47,602 nucleotides of DNA from Acetobacteraceae bacterium (GTDB lineage Bacteria; Pseudomonadota; Alphaproteobacteria; Acetobacterales; Acetobacteraceae), in assembly GCA_027487675.1 (NCBI GenBank), contig JAIYDD010000241.1:1-47602 (forward strand). The letters run 5' to 3'. The notes under the pieces were generated by a model, which worked only from the letters and a program-made list of their open reading frames with translations, was not told the origin of the DNA and ran no database searches. Positions 1-8,819 of the stretch are shown piece after piece. Position numbers and translations under genes: made by a program. The first letter of the stretch is position 1. Each line of letters begins with the position of its first letter.

Positions 1-561
1 GGCTTCTCGCTGCCGACCTTCTGGGTCGGGCTGATGCTGATCATGGTCTTCGCCGTGCAGCTCGGCTGGCTGCCTTCCACCGGCCGCGGCGACACGGCGG
101 AGGTGCTGGGCACGCATTGGTCCTTCCTGACCTGGAACGGGCTGACGCACCTGGCGATGCCGGCGCTGAACCTCGCGCTGTTCAAGATCAGCCTGGTCAT
201 CCGCCTGACGCGCGCCGGCGTGCGGGAGACGATGCTGATGGACTACGTGAAGTTCGCCCGCGCCAAGGGCCTGTCGCCCTTCCGCGTGACCTTCGTGCAC
301 GTCTTCAAGAACATCCTGATCCCGGTGGTCACCGTGACGGGGCTGGAATTCGGATCGACCATCGCGTTCAGCGTCGTCACCGAATCCATCTTCGCCTGGC
401 CGGGGATGGGCAAGCTGATCATCGACAGCATCAACGTGCTCGATCGGCCCGTGATCGTCGCCTACCTGATGATCATCGTGCTGATGTTCATCACCATCAA
501 CCTGATCGTCGATCTCACCTACTCGGTGCTCGACCCCCGCGTCCGGCTGGAGGGCAAGTGA
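1..561 (+). CDS. Peptide-type ABC transporter permease (DppB-like), 5' truncated
   Basis: The reading frame is open from the first base, so the N-terminus lies outside the window; 186 residues remain. It is the membrane-spanning half of a binding-protein-dependent importer of the dipeptide/oligopeptide class. The EAA loop that contacts the ATPase is visible around DYVKFARAKGLSPFR, followed by the hydrophobic block and the DxRVRLEGK-type C-terminus usual for DppB. It ends one base before the ATG of the next permease and is followed by two ATPases, the standard order of such operons. The binding protein is presumably upstream of the window. The substrate (dipeptides, oligopeptides, glutathione or nickel) cannot be told from this fragment. 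Confidence 0.93.
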   Translation, partial: GFSLPTFWVGLMLIMVFAVQLGWLPSTGRGDTAEVLGTHWSFLTWNGLTHLAMPALNLALFKISLVIRLTRAGVRETMLMDYVKFARAKGLSPFRVTFVHVFKNILIPVVTVTGLEFGSTIAFSVVTESIFAWPGMGKLIIDSINVLDRPVIVAYLMIIVLMFITINLIVDLTYSVLDPRVRLEGK

Positions 562-562
562 G

Positions 563-1480
563 ATGAGCATCGCGATCCAGGGCGGCACCGCGGCCAAGGA
601 CAAGGTCGAGACGCCGTTCCGCCGCTTCCTGTCGGAATTCGCGGAATCGAAGCTGGCGATGGGCGGCTTCCTCGTCTTCGCCACCATCGCGCTGCTGGCG
701 ATCCTGGCACCCTGGATCGCGCCGCAGAACCCCTATGACCTCGCCGTCATCGACATCATGGATGGGCGGCTGGAGCCGGGCGAGAAGTCGGGCGACGGGG
801 CCACCACCTTCTGGCTCGGCACGGACGACCAGGGCCGGGACATGCTCTCGGCGATCATGTACGGGTTGCGCATCTCGCTGATGGTGGGCGCGGGCTCCGC
901 GGTGCTGGCCTGCGCGGTGGGGGCGGCGCTCGGGCTGCTCGCGGCCTATGCGGGCGGCAAGACCGACAGCGCGATCATGCGCGTGGTGGACCTGCAGCTG
1001 TCCTTCCCCGCGATCCTGGTCGCGCTGATGATCCTGGCCTTCCTCGGCAAGTCGATCACCAACGTCGTCATCGCGATCGTCGTCGTCGAATGGGCTTATT
1101 ACGCGCGGACCGTGCGCGGCACCGCGCTGGTGGAGCGCCGGCGCGAATACATCGAGGCGGCGGAATGCCTGGCGCTGCCGAAGTACCGCATCCTGTTCCG
1201 CCACCTGCTGCCGAACTGCCTGCCGCCGCTGATCGTCATCGCGACGATGCAGGTCGCGCGCGCGATCGCGCTGGAAGCGACCCTGTCCTTCCTCGGCCTC
1301 GGCGTGCCGATCACCGAGCCCTCGCTCGGCCTGCTGATCGCCAATGGCTACGAATACATGCTGTCCGGGAAGTACTGGATCAGCTTCTACCCGGGCATCG
1401 CCCTGCTGGTGACGATCGTCGCGATCAACCTGATGGGCGACCACCTGCGCGACGTGCTGAACCCGAGGCTGAAGAAGTGA
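563..1480 (+). CDS. Peptide-type ABC transporter permease (DppC-like)
   Basis: This is a 305-aa inner-membrane permease, the partner of the preceding gene. The N-terminal segment (about residues 1-60) holds the OppC_N-type first membrane helix, followed by a periplasmic stretch with the family hallmark WLGTDDQGRD. Four to five further helices surround the EAA loop (EYIEAAECLALPKYRILF). The length is normal for DppC/OppC. The ATG lies one base after the upstream stop, and the gene ends inside the GTG start of the ATPase (4-bp overlap), so translation of the operon is probably coupled. It should form a heterodimeric pore with the DppB-like protein. The substrate is not determined. Confidence 0.94.
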   Translation: MSIAIQGGTAAKDKVETPFRRFLSEFAESKLAMGGFLVFATIALLAILAPWIAPQNPYDLAVIDIMDGRLEPGEKSGDGATTFWLGTDDQGRDMLSAIMYGLRISLMVGAGSAVLACAVGAALGLLAAYAGGKTDSAIMRVVDLQLSFPAILVALMILAFLGKSITNVVIAIVVVEWAYYARTVRGTALVERRREYIEAAECLALPKYRILFRHLLPNCLPPLIVIATMQVARAIALEATLSFLGLGVPITEPSLGLLIANGYEYMLSGKYWISFYPGIALLVTIVAINLMGDHLRDVLNPRLKK

Positions 1481-2460
1481 CGCCCACTCTCGAGGTCCGC
1501 AACCTCCGGACGCACTTCTTCACGCGCGCGGGCGTGGTGAAGGCGGTGGACGACGTGTCCTTCACCGTGTCGCGCGGCAAGGTGCTGGGCCTGGTGGGCG
1601 AGAGCGGGTCGGGCAAGTCCGTCACCGGCTTCTCCGTGATGGGCCTGGTGGATCCGCCCGGGCGCATCGTCGGCGGGCAGATCCTGTTCCAGGGCAGGGA
1701 CCTCGCCAGCCTGTCGGAGGAGGAGATGCGGTCGCTGCGCGGCAACCGCATCGCGATGATCTTCCAGGACCCGATGATGACGCTGAACCCGGTCCTGCGC
1801 ATCGACACGCAGATGATCGAGACGGTGCGGGCGCATGAGAAGGTCTCGGAGACCGATGCGCGGGCGCGCGCGCGCGACGCGCTCGGCATGGTCGGCATCC
1901 CGTCCCCGGATGAGCGGCTGCGCTCCTATCCGCACCAGTTCTCCGGCGGCATGCGCCAGCGCGTCGCGATCGCCATCGCGCTGCTGCACCGGCCGGACCT
2001 GATCGTGGCGGATGAGCCGACCACCGCGCTCGACGTCACCATCCAGGGGCAGATCCTGGCGGAGGTGCAGAAACTGGCGGCGACCACCGGCACCTCGCTG
2101 ATCTGGATCACGCACGACCTGTCCGTGGTCGCGGGCCTCGCCGACGACATCGCGGTGATGTATGCGGGCCGCATCGTCGAACAGGGCGATGTGGGCGAGG
2201 TGCTGGACACGCCGCTGCACCCCTACACGCACGGCCTGATCGGCAGCGTGCCGTCGCGCAACCGCCGCGGCGAGCCGCTGCGGCAGATCCCGGGCATGAC
2301 GCCCTCGCTGCTGTCGCTGGCGCCCGGCTGCGCCTTCCGTGCGCGCTGCCCGCGTGCGGCGGCGGAATGCGCGACGATGCCGGAGCTCGACGAATGGCGC
2401 CCCGGCCGCCAGGCGCGCTGCCACCACCCGCATCTCGGCACGCAGGAGGCCGCGGCATGA
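1477..2460 (+). CDS. Peptide-type ABC transporter ATP-binding protein (DppD-like)
   Basis: This is a 327-aa cytoplasmic ATPase. I chose the GTG that overlaps the permease stop (GTGA), because the longer open frame upstream runs through the permease gene. Walker A is GESGSGKS, the signature is FSGGMRQR, and Walker B ends in ADEPTTALD, followed by an H-loop ITHDL. The C-terminal oligo_HPY region has the Cys pattern [14 protein letters not shown] found in DppD/OppD proteins. The gene ends inside the ATG of the second ATPase (ATGA). With the next gene it would energise import through the two permeases. Confidence 0.94.
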   Translation: MTPTLEVRNLRTHFFTRAGVVKAVDDVSFTVSRGKVLGLVGESGSGKSVTGFSVMGLVDPPGRIVGGQILFQGRDLASLSEEEMRSLRGNRIAMIFQDPMMTLNPVLRIDTQMIETVRAHEKVSETDARARARDALGMVGIPSPDERLRSYPHQFSGGMRQRVAIAIALLHRPDLIVADEPTTALDVTIQGQILAEVQKLAATTGTSLIWITHDLSVVAGLADDIAVMYAGRIVEQGDVGEVLDTPLHPYTHGLIGSVPSRNRRGEPLRQIPGMTPSLLSLAPGCAFRARCPRAAAECATMPELDEWRPGRQARCHHPHLGTQEAAA

Positions 2461-3497
2461 GCAGCGTGATGGAACACGCGCCGCGAACCTTCACGGACAC
2501 CGAGACGCCGATGATCGAGCTGCGCGGCGTCTCCCGCCGCTTCGCCAAGAAGCTCGACATCGCGGCGAAGCTGGCGCGGCGGCTCGGCGCGGATGTGCGC
2601 GAGGAAGTGGTCCACGCGGTGGACAAGGTCGATCTCCGCGTCCGCAAGGGCGAGGTCGTCGGCCTGGTCGGCGAAAGCGGCTGCGGCAAGTCCACGCTGG
2701 GCCGCATCGTGGCGGGGATCCTGCCGGCCTCCGACGGGCAGGTGTTCTGGCAGGGGCAGGACGTCTCCGCGCTGGCCGGGCGCGATGCGCGCGCGGCGAA
2801 GCTCAAGCGGCAGATGATCTTCCAGGACCCCTACGCGTCGCTGAACCCGCGCCTGCGCGTGGCGGACATCGTCGGCGAGGCGCCGCTGGTGCATGGGCTC
2901 ACCACGCGGTCGGGCTTCGAGGAGTATGTGGACGAGCAGATGCGCCGCGCGGGCCTCGATCCTGCCTTCAAGCGGCGCTACCCGCACCAGTTCTCCGGCG
3001 GCCAGCGGCAGCGCATCGGCATCGCGCGTGCGCTCGCCGTGCAGCCGGAATTCATCGTGTGCGACGAGGCGGTGGCGGCGCTCGACGTCTCGATCCAGGC
3101 GCAGATCCTGAACCTGTTCATGCGGCTGCGGCGGGAGCTGGACCTCACCTACCTGTTCATCAGCCACGACCTCGGCGTGGTCGAACATCTCTCCGACCGC
3201 GTGGTGATCATGTATCTCGGCCGCGTGGTCGAGGAAGCGCCGACCGAGCGCATCTTCCACGCCGCGAACCATCCCTATACGCGGTCGCTGCTGGACAGCG
3301 TGCCGCGCATCGAGAACCGCAAGCGCGCCTTCGCGACGGTAAAGGGCGAGATCCCCTCGCCGCTCAATCCGCCGAAGGGCTGCCACTTCCACCCGCGATG
3401 CCCGCTGGCCTTCGACCGCTGCCGCGAGGAAGTGCCCGTGCTGCGGCAGGTGGATGCCGGCCACCGCAGCGCCTGCCACCTGAACGACGCGGCCTGA
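2457..3497 (+). CDS. Peptide-type ABC transporter ATP-binding protein (DppF-like)
   Basis: This is a 346-aa ATPase that pairs with the DppD-like protein. The start is the ATG overlapping the upstream stop. Walker A is GESGCGKST, the signature is FSGGQRQR, Walker B reads VCDEAVAALD, and the H-loop is ISHDLGVV. The C-terminal motif CHFHPRCPLAFDRC is typical of the OppF/DppF branch. Walker B has DEA where many ABC proteins have DEP; this variant occurs in the branch and does not remove the catalytic Glu. The GTG of the C39-like peptidase gene begins one base after the stop. Confidence 0.94.
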   Translation: MSSVMEHAPRTFTDTETPMIELRGVSRRFAKKLDIAAKLARRLGADVREEVVHAVDKVDLRVRKGEVVGLVGESGCGKSTLGRIVAGILPASDGQVFWQGQDVSALAGRDARAAKLKRQMIFQDPYASLNPRLRVADIVGEAPLVHGLTTRSGFEEYVDEQMRRAGLDPAFKRRYPHQFSGGQRQRIGIARALAVQPEFIVCDEAVAALDVSIQAQILNLFMRLRRELDLTYLFISHDLGVVEHLSDRVVIMYLGRVVEEAPTERIFHAANHPYTRSLLDSVPRIENRKRAFATVKGEIPSPLNPPKGCHFHPRCPLAFDRCREEVPVLRQVDAGHRSACHLNDAA

Positions 3498-3498
3498 G

Positions 3499-4098
3499 GT
3501 GATCCCGCCCTACCGGGCGCAGTGGGAATCCGCCGCGCTGGTCGCGGAGTTCGTCGCCGGGCGCGATGCGGCGAACGATCCGCGCTGGGCGGACAGCGAC
3601 GCGCGCGATGCGGCGGAATATGCGCGCTGGGCGGAGCATCTGTGCGGCTGCGCCTGCCTGCAGATGGCGCTTGGCGCGCGGGGGCGCACGGCGCCGCCGA
3701 TCCATGCGATCAGGCGCGCGGTGCAGGCCGAGGGCGGCTATGTCGAGCAGCCGGATGGCGCGATCCGCGGGCTGATCTATGCCGGCGCCGTCGCGTGGCT
3801 GGGCGCGCAGGGCATCGCTTCGCGCATCGTGCTGGATGTCGAGGCGGACGGCATCGCGGCGATGGTCGCGGACGGCGCGCTGCTGGTCGCCTCGGTCCAT
3901 CCCGCCATCCGCTGGCCGGACCGCGATCCGCCGGCGCGCGGCGGGCATCTGGTGCTGGTCTTCGGCGCGGACGAGGCGGGGGCGCTGCGCTTCCACAACC
4001 CCTCGGGCGACACGGACGCCACGCGCATCGATGCGCGGCTGCCGCCCGCCGTCTTCGCCCGGTTCTTCGCCGGGCGCGGCATCCTCATCGCGCGATAG
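3499..4098 (+). CDS. C39-like papain-fold cysteine peptidase
   Basis: This is a 199-aa protein without a signal peptide, starting at a GTG one base after the ATPase stop, so it appears to belong to the transporter operon. The fold resembles the Peptidase_C39_2 group. Cys49 sits in LCGCACLQMAL, matching the usual CGPACxxM box. His150 is in GGHLVLVFG and Asn167 in FHNPSG, giving a plausible Cys/His/Asn triad in the correct order and spacing. The bacteriocin-exporter C39 peptidases are fused to ABC exporters; this one is free-standing beside an importer. A role in trimming imported peptides or acting on an unknown protein is only inference. The 3' end overlaps the convergent YdcF-like gene by 14 bp. 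Confidence 0.7.
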   Translation: MIPPYRAQWESAALVAEFVAGRDAANDPRWADSDARDAAEYARWAEHLCGCACLQMALGARGRTAPPIHAIRRAVQAEGGYVEQPDGAIRGLIYAGAVAWLGAQGIASRIVLDVEADGIAAMVADGALLVASVHPAIRWPDRDPPARGGHLVLVFGADEAGALRFHNPSGDTDATRIDARLPPAVFARFFAGRGILIAR

Positions 4099-4888
4099 GC
4101 GCGGGGAACCATTCGGGGCTGCGGCCCGTCAGCCAGTACACGGTCAGCCCGACATATTCGCGCATCGCCCATTCCGCCTGGTTCAGCCGGCTGGGGAAGG
4201 GGGGCGCGTACCAGATGCCCGGGTCGCGCGCGGTGGTGTAGTTCACCGGCCAGGGCACCACGTCCCAGCCCACGCCGCGGAACACGCCGACCGAGCGCGG
4301 CATGTGGCTGGCCGAGGTCACCAGCAGCCAGGTCTCGCCGGGCCGCGGCTGCACCAGGCGCTGCGTCAGCACCGCGTTCTCGTGCGTGTTGCGGCTTTCC
4401 TCCTCGAAGACCAGGCGGTCGGGCGGCAGGCCGAGATCGGCGAAGAGTTTCCGGGCGGTTTCCGATTCCGCCTGGCCGCCGCCGACCGCGGCCGAGCCGC
4501 CGGTGAAGACCAGCCGCGCGCGCGGGTGGCGCAGCGCGAGGGCCACGCCTTCCGTCATGCGTTCGGCCGCGCCGTTCAGCGCGGGGATGCCGTGCGCGGC
4601 GGTCAGCGCGGGATCGACGGCGCCGCCGAGCACGATGATGCCGGTGACCTCGGCGGGCGGCGTCGCGGGGCGGGCGAAGCGGGATTCCAGCGGCAGCGTC
4701 AGCCAGGGCGCGACGGGCAGCGCGAAGACCGCGACATACCAGGCAAGCCCGAGCCCCAGCGGCCAGCGCCCGAAGCGGCGGCCCAGCAGGATCAGCGCGA
4801 AGCCGAGCACGCAGAGCAGCAGCGCCAGCGTGTTCGGCCGCAGCACGCTCCACACCAGCTTGGAGACAACGAAGAACACATCGTCCAT
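4085..4888 (-). CDS. YdcF/ElyC-type DUF218 membrane protein
   Basis: This is a 267-aa protein with two hydrophobic segments near the N-terminus (about residues 15-60) followed by a DUF218 domain. Family marks include IIVLGGAVDP, VFTGGS, the acidic EEESRNTHENA segment and TSASHMPRS near the end. ElyC and SanA relatives act in envelope integrity and peptidoglycan or enterobacterial-common-antigen precursor metabolism; the chemistry is poorly known. It is the last gene of the minus-strand polysaccharide cluster, four bases after the glycosyltransferase, which supports an envelope-polymer role. It overlaps the convergent C39-like gene by 14 bp. Confidence 0.85.
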   Translation of the reverse strand: MDDVFFVVSKLVWSVLRPNTLALLLCVLGFALILLGRRFGRWPLGLGLAWYVAVFALPVAPWLTLPLESRFARPATPPAEVTGIIVLGGAVDPALTAAHGIPALNGAAERMTEGVALALRHPRARLVFTGGSAAVGGGQAESETARKLFADLGLPPDRLVFEEESRNTHENAVLTQRLVQPRPGETWLLVTSASHMPRSVGVFRGVGWDVVPWPVNYTTARDPGIWYAPPFPSRLNQAEWAMREYVGLTVYWLTGRSPEWFPAPIAR

Positions 4889-4892
4889 CGCG

Positions 4893-5765
4893 CTACAGCT
4901 CCAGCACGCGCATCGGGTGCATCCGCCCGCGCAGCAGGTCCGCGAGCGCGATCAGGTTGCCGCGCAGACGCCCGGCGCGGTCCACCCAGGGCTCCGGCGC
5001 CAGCGCGCGCGCGGCGTTCATCGCGAGATGCCGCGCGGCGGAGCGCAGCGCGCGGTTCCACGGGTAGCAGCCCTTGCGCGCCAGGTAGATCGCGTTCGCG
5101 ACCTGGCTGTAGCCCAGCCGCACGCCCGGCACGCGCCCCGCCTTGGTGCCGAGATGCACGCCGCGCGCGCCCGCCAGCCGCAGGATCGCGCCATGCACGC
5201 CAAGACGGCGCGTCAGGTCCAGATCCTCGTACCAGCCATAGAGCGGCAGCGCCTCGTCGAAGCGCAGCGCATGGGCGCGCATCGGCGCGAGGCGCAGCGC
5301 CATGTTGCAGCCATAGCCGTTGAAATGCGGCGCGGCGGCCAGCGCGTCGTCCGGCGAGCGGTCGGCGGCGAGCAGCGCGCGGCCTTCCGCGACCTCGATG
5401 CCCGGCCCCTTCGCGCCGTCGGCGATGACGGTGCCGGTGGTGCAGACGCAATCGGGATGCGCGCGCAGCACGGCTTCCGTCACGCGCAGATAGTCGGGCG
5501 CGGGCAGGAAATCGTCGTCCAGGAACAGCACCGCGTCGCAATCGCCGAGCGCGTCCAGGATCGCGTTGCGCTGCCGCGGCAGGCCGGCGGGCGCGGCCAG
5601 GAACTGCACGGCCGGGAAGCGGTCCGGCAGGCCGGCGATGTCGTCGGGCGTGACGTGGCAGACCAGCACGCGGTCCGGCGCGCGGGCCTGGCGCGCGAGC
5701 TCGGCCAGCACCTCGCCCAGGATGGCGGCGCGGCCGCGGGTGGCGATGCCGATCGCGATCCTCAT
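4893..5765 (-). CDS. Glycosyltransferase family 2
   Basis: This is a 290-aa cytosolic GT-A enzyme. It opens with IAIGIATRGR and carries the nucleotide-sugar/metal motif in VLFLDDDFLPAPDY, as in GT2 proteins. A conserved WYEDLDL segment near residue 180 likely carries the acceptor-side acidic residues. The start ATG overlaps the end of the upstream GT2 gene by 4 bp, implying coupled translation. The donor and acceptor sugars cannot be read from the sequence. It probably adds a sugar to the lipid-linked repeat unit built by this cluster. Confidence 0.9.
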   Translation of the reverse strand: MRIAIGIATRGRAAILGEVLAELARQARAPDRVLVCHVTPDDIAGLPDRFPAVQFLAAPAGLPRQRNAILDALGDCDAVLFLDDDFLPAPDYLRVTEAVLRAHPDCVCTTGTVIADGAKGPGIEVAEGRALLAADRSPDDALAAAPHFNGYGCNMALRLAPMRAHALRFDEALPLYGWYEDLDLTRRLGVHGAILRLAGARGVHLGTKAGRVPGVRLGYSQVANAIYLARKGCYPWNRALRSAARHLAMNAARALAPEPWVDRAGRLRGNLIALADLLRGRMHPMRVLEL

Positions 5766-6643
5766 CGCGGCGTCTCCGCCATGGCGCGGTGGATTCGGCC
5801 ATCCGGCGCGTCGCGGCGGACGAAGCCTTCGGCGCGGCCGAGCAGGCTCATCGCGTAGTAGGCGGCATCGCGCGGCCGGCCCTTCAGCAGCGACAGCAGC
5901 GCGCCGCCGACGGGCCGCACCGCGAAGGGCAGCCAGGTGCGCGCCGGCACGCCGTGGCGGCGCAGCGCGAAGCCGAAGCCGCGGCCATAGACGCGCGCGC
6001 GCGCCATCGCGACATCGGTCAGCCGCTTGTCGGGGTGCACCACCAGCAGCGCGGGGTCGTAGCGCGCGACGCGGCCGGCATGCAGCGCGCGCAGCACCAA
6101 ATCGTTGCCCTCCGCCGAGCCGAGCGGCGTGCCCGGCCCCATCGCCTCGTCGAAGCCGCCGAGCGCCAGCGCGACGGGGCGGCGGAGGAACAGGTTGAAC
6201 TCGATCACGCTGGTCCAGACGTTTTCCACCGTGATCGGCCCTGCCTCCGCGCGCCAGCGGCCGGAGCCGAGGCCGCCCGCCGGGCTCGCCGCCGGGCCGG
6301 TCAGGAGGTCGAGCGCCGGGTCGGCTTCGAAGGCCGCCGCCACGCGGTCCAGCACGCCGGGCGGGTAGAGGCAGTCATCGTCCGGGAAGGCCACGATGTC
6401 GCCGCGCGCGACGCGCAGGCCGAGGTTGCGCGCATGGTTCGCGCGCGCGACGGAGGAGCGCAGATGCGTGATGCGCAGCCTTTCGGCGAAGCGCGCGAGC
6501 ACGGGGACCAGCCGGTCGTCGCCGTTCTGGTCCACCACGATCAGCTCCGCGTCCGCGCGGTGCTGCGCCAGCAGGCTGTCGCAGAATTCGCCGATCTCGG
6601 CGGCGCGGCCGCGGGTGGCCATCACCAGGCTGAAGCTCGTCAT
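5762..6643 (-). CDS. Glycosyltransferase family 2
   Basis: This is a 293-aa GT-A glycosyltransferase. The N-terminal beta-strand reads FSLVMATRGR, followed by IVVDQNGDD (uridine pocket) and the DXD-type motif in VAFPDDDCLYPP. It shares general organisation with the next gene but is clearly diverged. It overlaps the upstream GT4 gene and the downstream GT2 gene by 4 bp each, so four glycosyltransferases are made from one coupled message. The sugar specificity is unknown. Confidence 0.9.
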   Translation of the reverse strand: MTSFSLVMATRGRAAEIGEFCDSLLAQHRADAELIVVDQNGDDRLVPVLARFAERLRITHLRSSVARANHARNLGLRVARGDIVAFPDDDCLYPPGVLDRVAAAFEADPALDLLTGPAASPAGGLGSGRWRAEAGPITVENVWTSVIEFNLFLRRPVALALGGFDEAMGPGTPLGSAEGNDLVLRALHAGRVARYDPALLVVHPDKRLTDVAMARARVYGRGFGFALRRHGVPARTWLPFAVRPVGGALLSLLKGRPRDAAYYAMSLLGRAEGFVRRDAPDGRIHRAMAETPR

Positions 6644-7758
6644 GGCGCGGCGTCCCGCGCGGCCTGGGCGCGCGCCACCGCATCGGCGAAGCGCGCGCGG
6701 AATTCTTCGCGCGAGAAGCGCTCGGCATTGGCGCGGCAGGCGGCGGGGGAGATCGAGAGCGCCTCGAAGCGCCGCACCGCCTCGATCAGGCTCGCTTCCT
6801 CCTGGTGGGGGAACAGCACGCCGGTCTCGCCATCCCGCACGATGTCGCTGGCGCCGCCGCGGCGATAGGCGATCAGCGGGGTCCCGCAGGCCTGCGCCTC
6901 CACCATCGCGATGCCGAAATCCTCCTCGGCGGCGAAGACGAAGGCGCGGGCCGATTGCAGCAGCCGCACCAGCTCGTCCTGCGGCACGCGGCCGCGGATC
7001 CCGATGTTCGGCGCATCGCCCACGGCCTCGCGCACGCGGCCCATCTCCGGCCCGTCGCCGGCGATCACCAGGCGGCGGTCGGGCATGGCGCGGAAGGCGC
7101 GCGCCACCAGGTCCACGCGCTTGTAGGGCACCATGCGGGAGGCGATGACGTAGTCGCCGCCCTTCTCAGCCTGGAAGGGGAAGCCGTCGAGATCGACCGG
7201 CGGATGCACCACCTCGCTCTCGCGCCGCCAGGTCTTGGCGATGCGGCCGGCGATCCAGCGGCTGTTCGCCAGGATCACGTCCGGCCGCGCGCCGGAGGCA
7301 TGGTCCCAGGCGCGCATCTTTCCCAGCAGCCAGCGCGTCAGCACGCCCTTGATGCCGCGATCCAGGCCCGCCTGGCGCAGATACTGGTGCTGCAGGTCCC
7401 AGGCATAGCGCATCGGGGAATGCACGTAGCTGACATGCAGCGTGCCCGGCCCCGTCACCGCGCCCTTCGCCACGACGTGCGAGGAGGACAGCACCAGGTC
7501 GTAGGCCGAGAGGTCGAACTGCTCGACGGCCAGCGGCATCAGGCCGAGATAGTAGCGGAACCAGCGCTGCGCGCGCGGCAGGCGCTGGATGAAGGAGGTG
7601 GTCGGCACCTTGCCGCGCAGGAAGCCGCGCTCGGCCGCCGGCATGAAGTCGCAGAGCACGAAGAGATCGGCGTCCGGATACAGCTCCAGCATCTGTTCCA
7701 CCACGCGTTCCGATCCCGCGTAGCCGTCCAGCCATTCATGGATGATGGCGACCTTCAT
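6640..7758 (-). CDS. Glycosyltransferase family 4 (WbaZ/mannosyltransferase-like)
   Basis: This is a 372-aa GT-B enzyme. The start is the ATG of MKVAIIHEWLDGYAGSE; the open frame extends far upstream but only through the neighbouring gene. The N-terminal acceptor domain ends near residue 190, and the C-terminal domain has ASRMVPYKRVDL and the E-x7-E motif in EEDFGIAMVEAQACG, which binds the nucleotide sugar in GT4 enzymes. The start overlaps the stop of the upstream GT4 gene by 4 bp. It probably transfers a hexose, perhaps mannose, onto the lipid-linked oligosaccharide; the sugar is inferred from resemblance only. Confidence 0.9.
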   Translation of the reverse strand: MKVAIIHEWLDGYAGSERVVEQMLELYPDADLFVLCDFMPAAERGFLRGKVPTTSFIQRLPRAQRWFRYYLGLMPLAVEQFDLSAYDLVLSSSHVVAKGAVTGPGTLHVSYVHSPMRYAWDLQHQYLRQAGLDRGIKGVLTRWLLGKMRAWDHASGARPDVILANSRWIAGRIAKTWRRESEVVHPPVDLDGFPFQAEKGGDYVIASRMVPYKRVDLVARAFRAMPDRRLVIAGDGPEMGRVREAVGDAPNIGIRGRVPQDELVRLLQSARAFVFAAEEDFGIAMVEAQACGTPLIAYRRGGASDIVRDGETGVLFPHQEEASLIEAVRRFEALSISPAACRANAERFSREEFRARFADAVARAQAARDAAP

Positions 7759-8819
7759 CGTGCGTCCAGCAGCTCCAGCAGCCGCCGCGCGGCCGCATCC
7801 CAGGAATAGTGCTTGGCGCGCGCCAAGCCGGCATCGCGCAGGCGCGCGGGCAGGTCGGGCTCGTCCAGCAGGCGGGCGATGGCGGCGGCGGGGCTGCGCG
7901 GGCCCTCGGCGTCGAACCACAGCGCGGCGTCGCCGCAGATTTCGGGCACCGCGCCGGCATGCGCCGCCAGCACGGGGCAGCCGCACCACATCGCCTCCAG
8001 CGGCGGCAGGCCGAAGCCTTCGTAGCGCGAGGGGAAGAGCAGGCAGAGCGCATTCTCGTAGAGCGCGCGCAGCTCGGCATCCGTCACGCGCCCGAGCGCC
8101 CGCACCGCATGGCCCTGCACATCGGCCGCACCGCTGAAGACGTTGGCATCGACGGCGCCGACGATGGCCAGGGTGCAGCCGCGCGATCCCAGCAGCAGCG
8201 CCGCCTCGCGCAGCGCGGCGAGGTTCTTGTGCGCGGCGCGGGTGCCGACCGCCAGCGCGTAGCGGCCGCGTTCCAGGCCGTTGCGCGACAGCACGCGTGG
8301 ATCGGCCGCGTCGCGCAGCACGTGTTCGCCGCCTTCCGGGATCACGCCGATCCGCGCCGGATCCAGCCGCAGCCGCGCCGCCAGCCGGCCGCGCGAGAAC
8401 TCGCTGACCGTCACGATCCGCGTGCCCAGCCGCGGCAGCGCCAGGTGCAGCGCGCGATACCAGGCGCGGAAGGCGGGGGAATAGCTCTCCGGCGTGTCGA
8501 AGACGCCGGCATCGTGGATCACCACGGCCTGCTTCCCGCGGCGGCGCAGCGGCGCGGTGTTGCCGAGGTTGAGCAGCATCGTCCCCGCGGCGGCGCGCGG
8601 CAGGTCGAGCTGTTCCCAGGCCTGGCCGCCGCGCCTGCCCACGCGCTCCACCGGCAGCGCGCCCAGCGCGCCGGGCGCGGCGGGGGGCGCCAGCAGGCGC
8701 AGCGCCGGCCCTTCGCCGCTGGCGGCGAGCGCGGCCAGCGCCTGCACCATCTCGCCGGAGAAACGCTGCACGCCGGTGACCTTCTGGGTCAGGAAGCGCG
8801 CATTGATGGCGAGCGTCAC
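7755..8819 (-). CDS. Glycosyltransferase family 4
   Basis: This is a 354-aa GT-B enzyme. I placed the start at GTG 8819, where VTLAINARFLTQKVTGVQR begins like other GT4 proteins of this type and the GTG overlaps the flippase stop (GTGA). The C-terminal domain contains AVGTRAAHKN and the E-x7-E segment RYEGFGLPPLEAMWCG. The protein has no membrane segment. It belongs to the coupled chain flippase-GT4-GT4-GT2-GT2 and probably acts early in assembly of the repeat unit. Its specificity is unknown. Confidence 0.9.
   Translation of the reverse strand: MTLAINARFLTQKVTGVQRFSGEMVQALAALAASGEGPALRLLAPPAAPGALGALPVERVGRRGGQAWEQLDLPRAAAGTMLLNLGNTAPLRRRGKQAVVIHDAGVFDTPESYSPAFRAWYRALHLALPRLGTRIVTVSEFSRGRLAARLRLDPARIGVIPEGGEHVLRDAADPRVLSRNGLERGRYALAVGTRAAHKNLAALREAALLLGSRGCTLAIVGAVDANVFSGAADVQGHAVRALGRVTDAELRALYENALCLLFPSRYEGFGLPPLEAMWCGCPVLAAHAGAVPEICGDAALWFDAEGPRSPAAAIARLLDEPDLPARLRDAGLARAKHYSWDAAARRLLELLDAR

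Noticed and set aside
700-720. TGGCACC-type sigma-54 -24 box
   Set aside because: It lies inside the DppC-like coding region, and the GC of the -12 box falls one base out of register.
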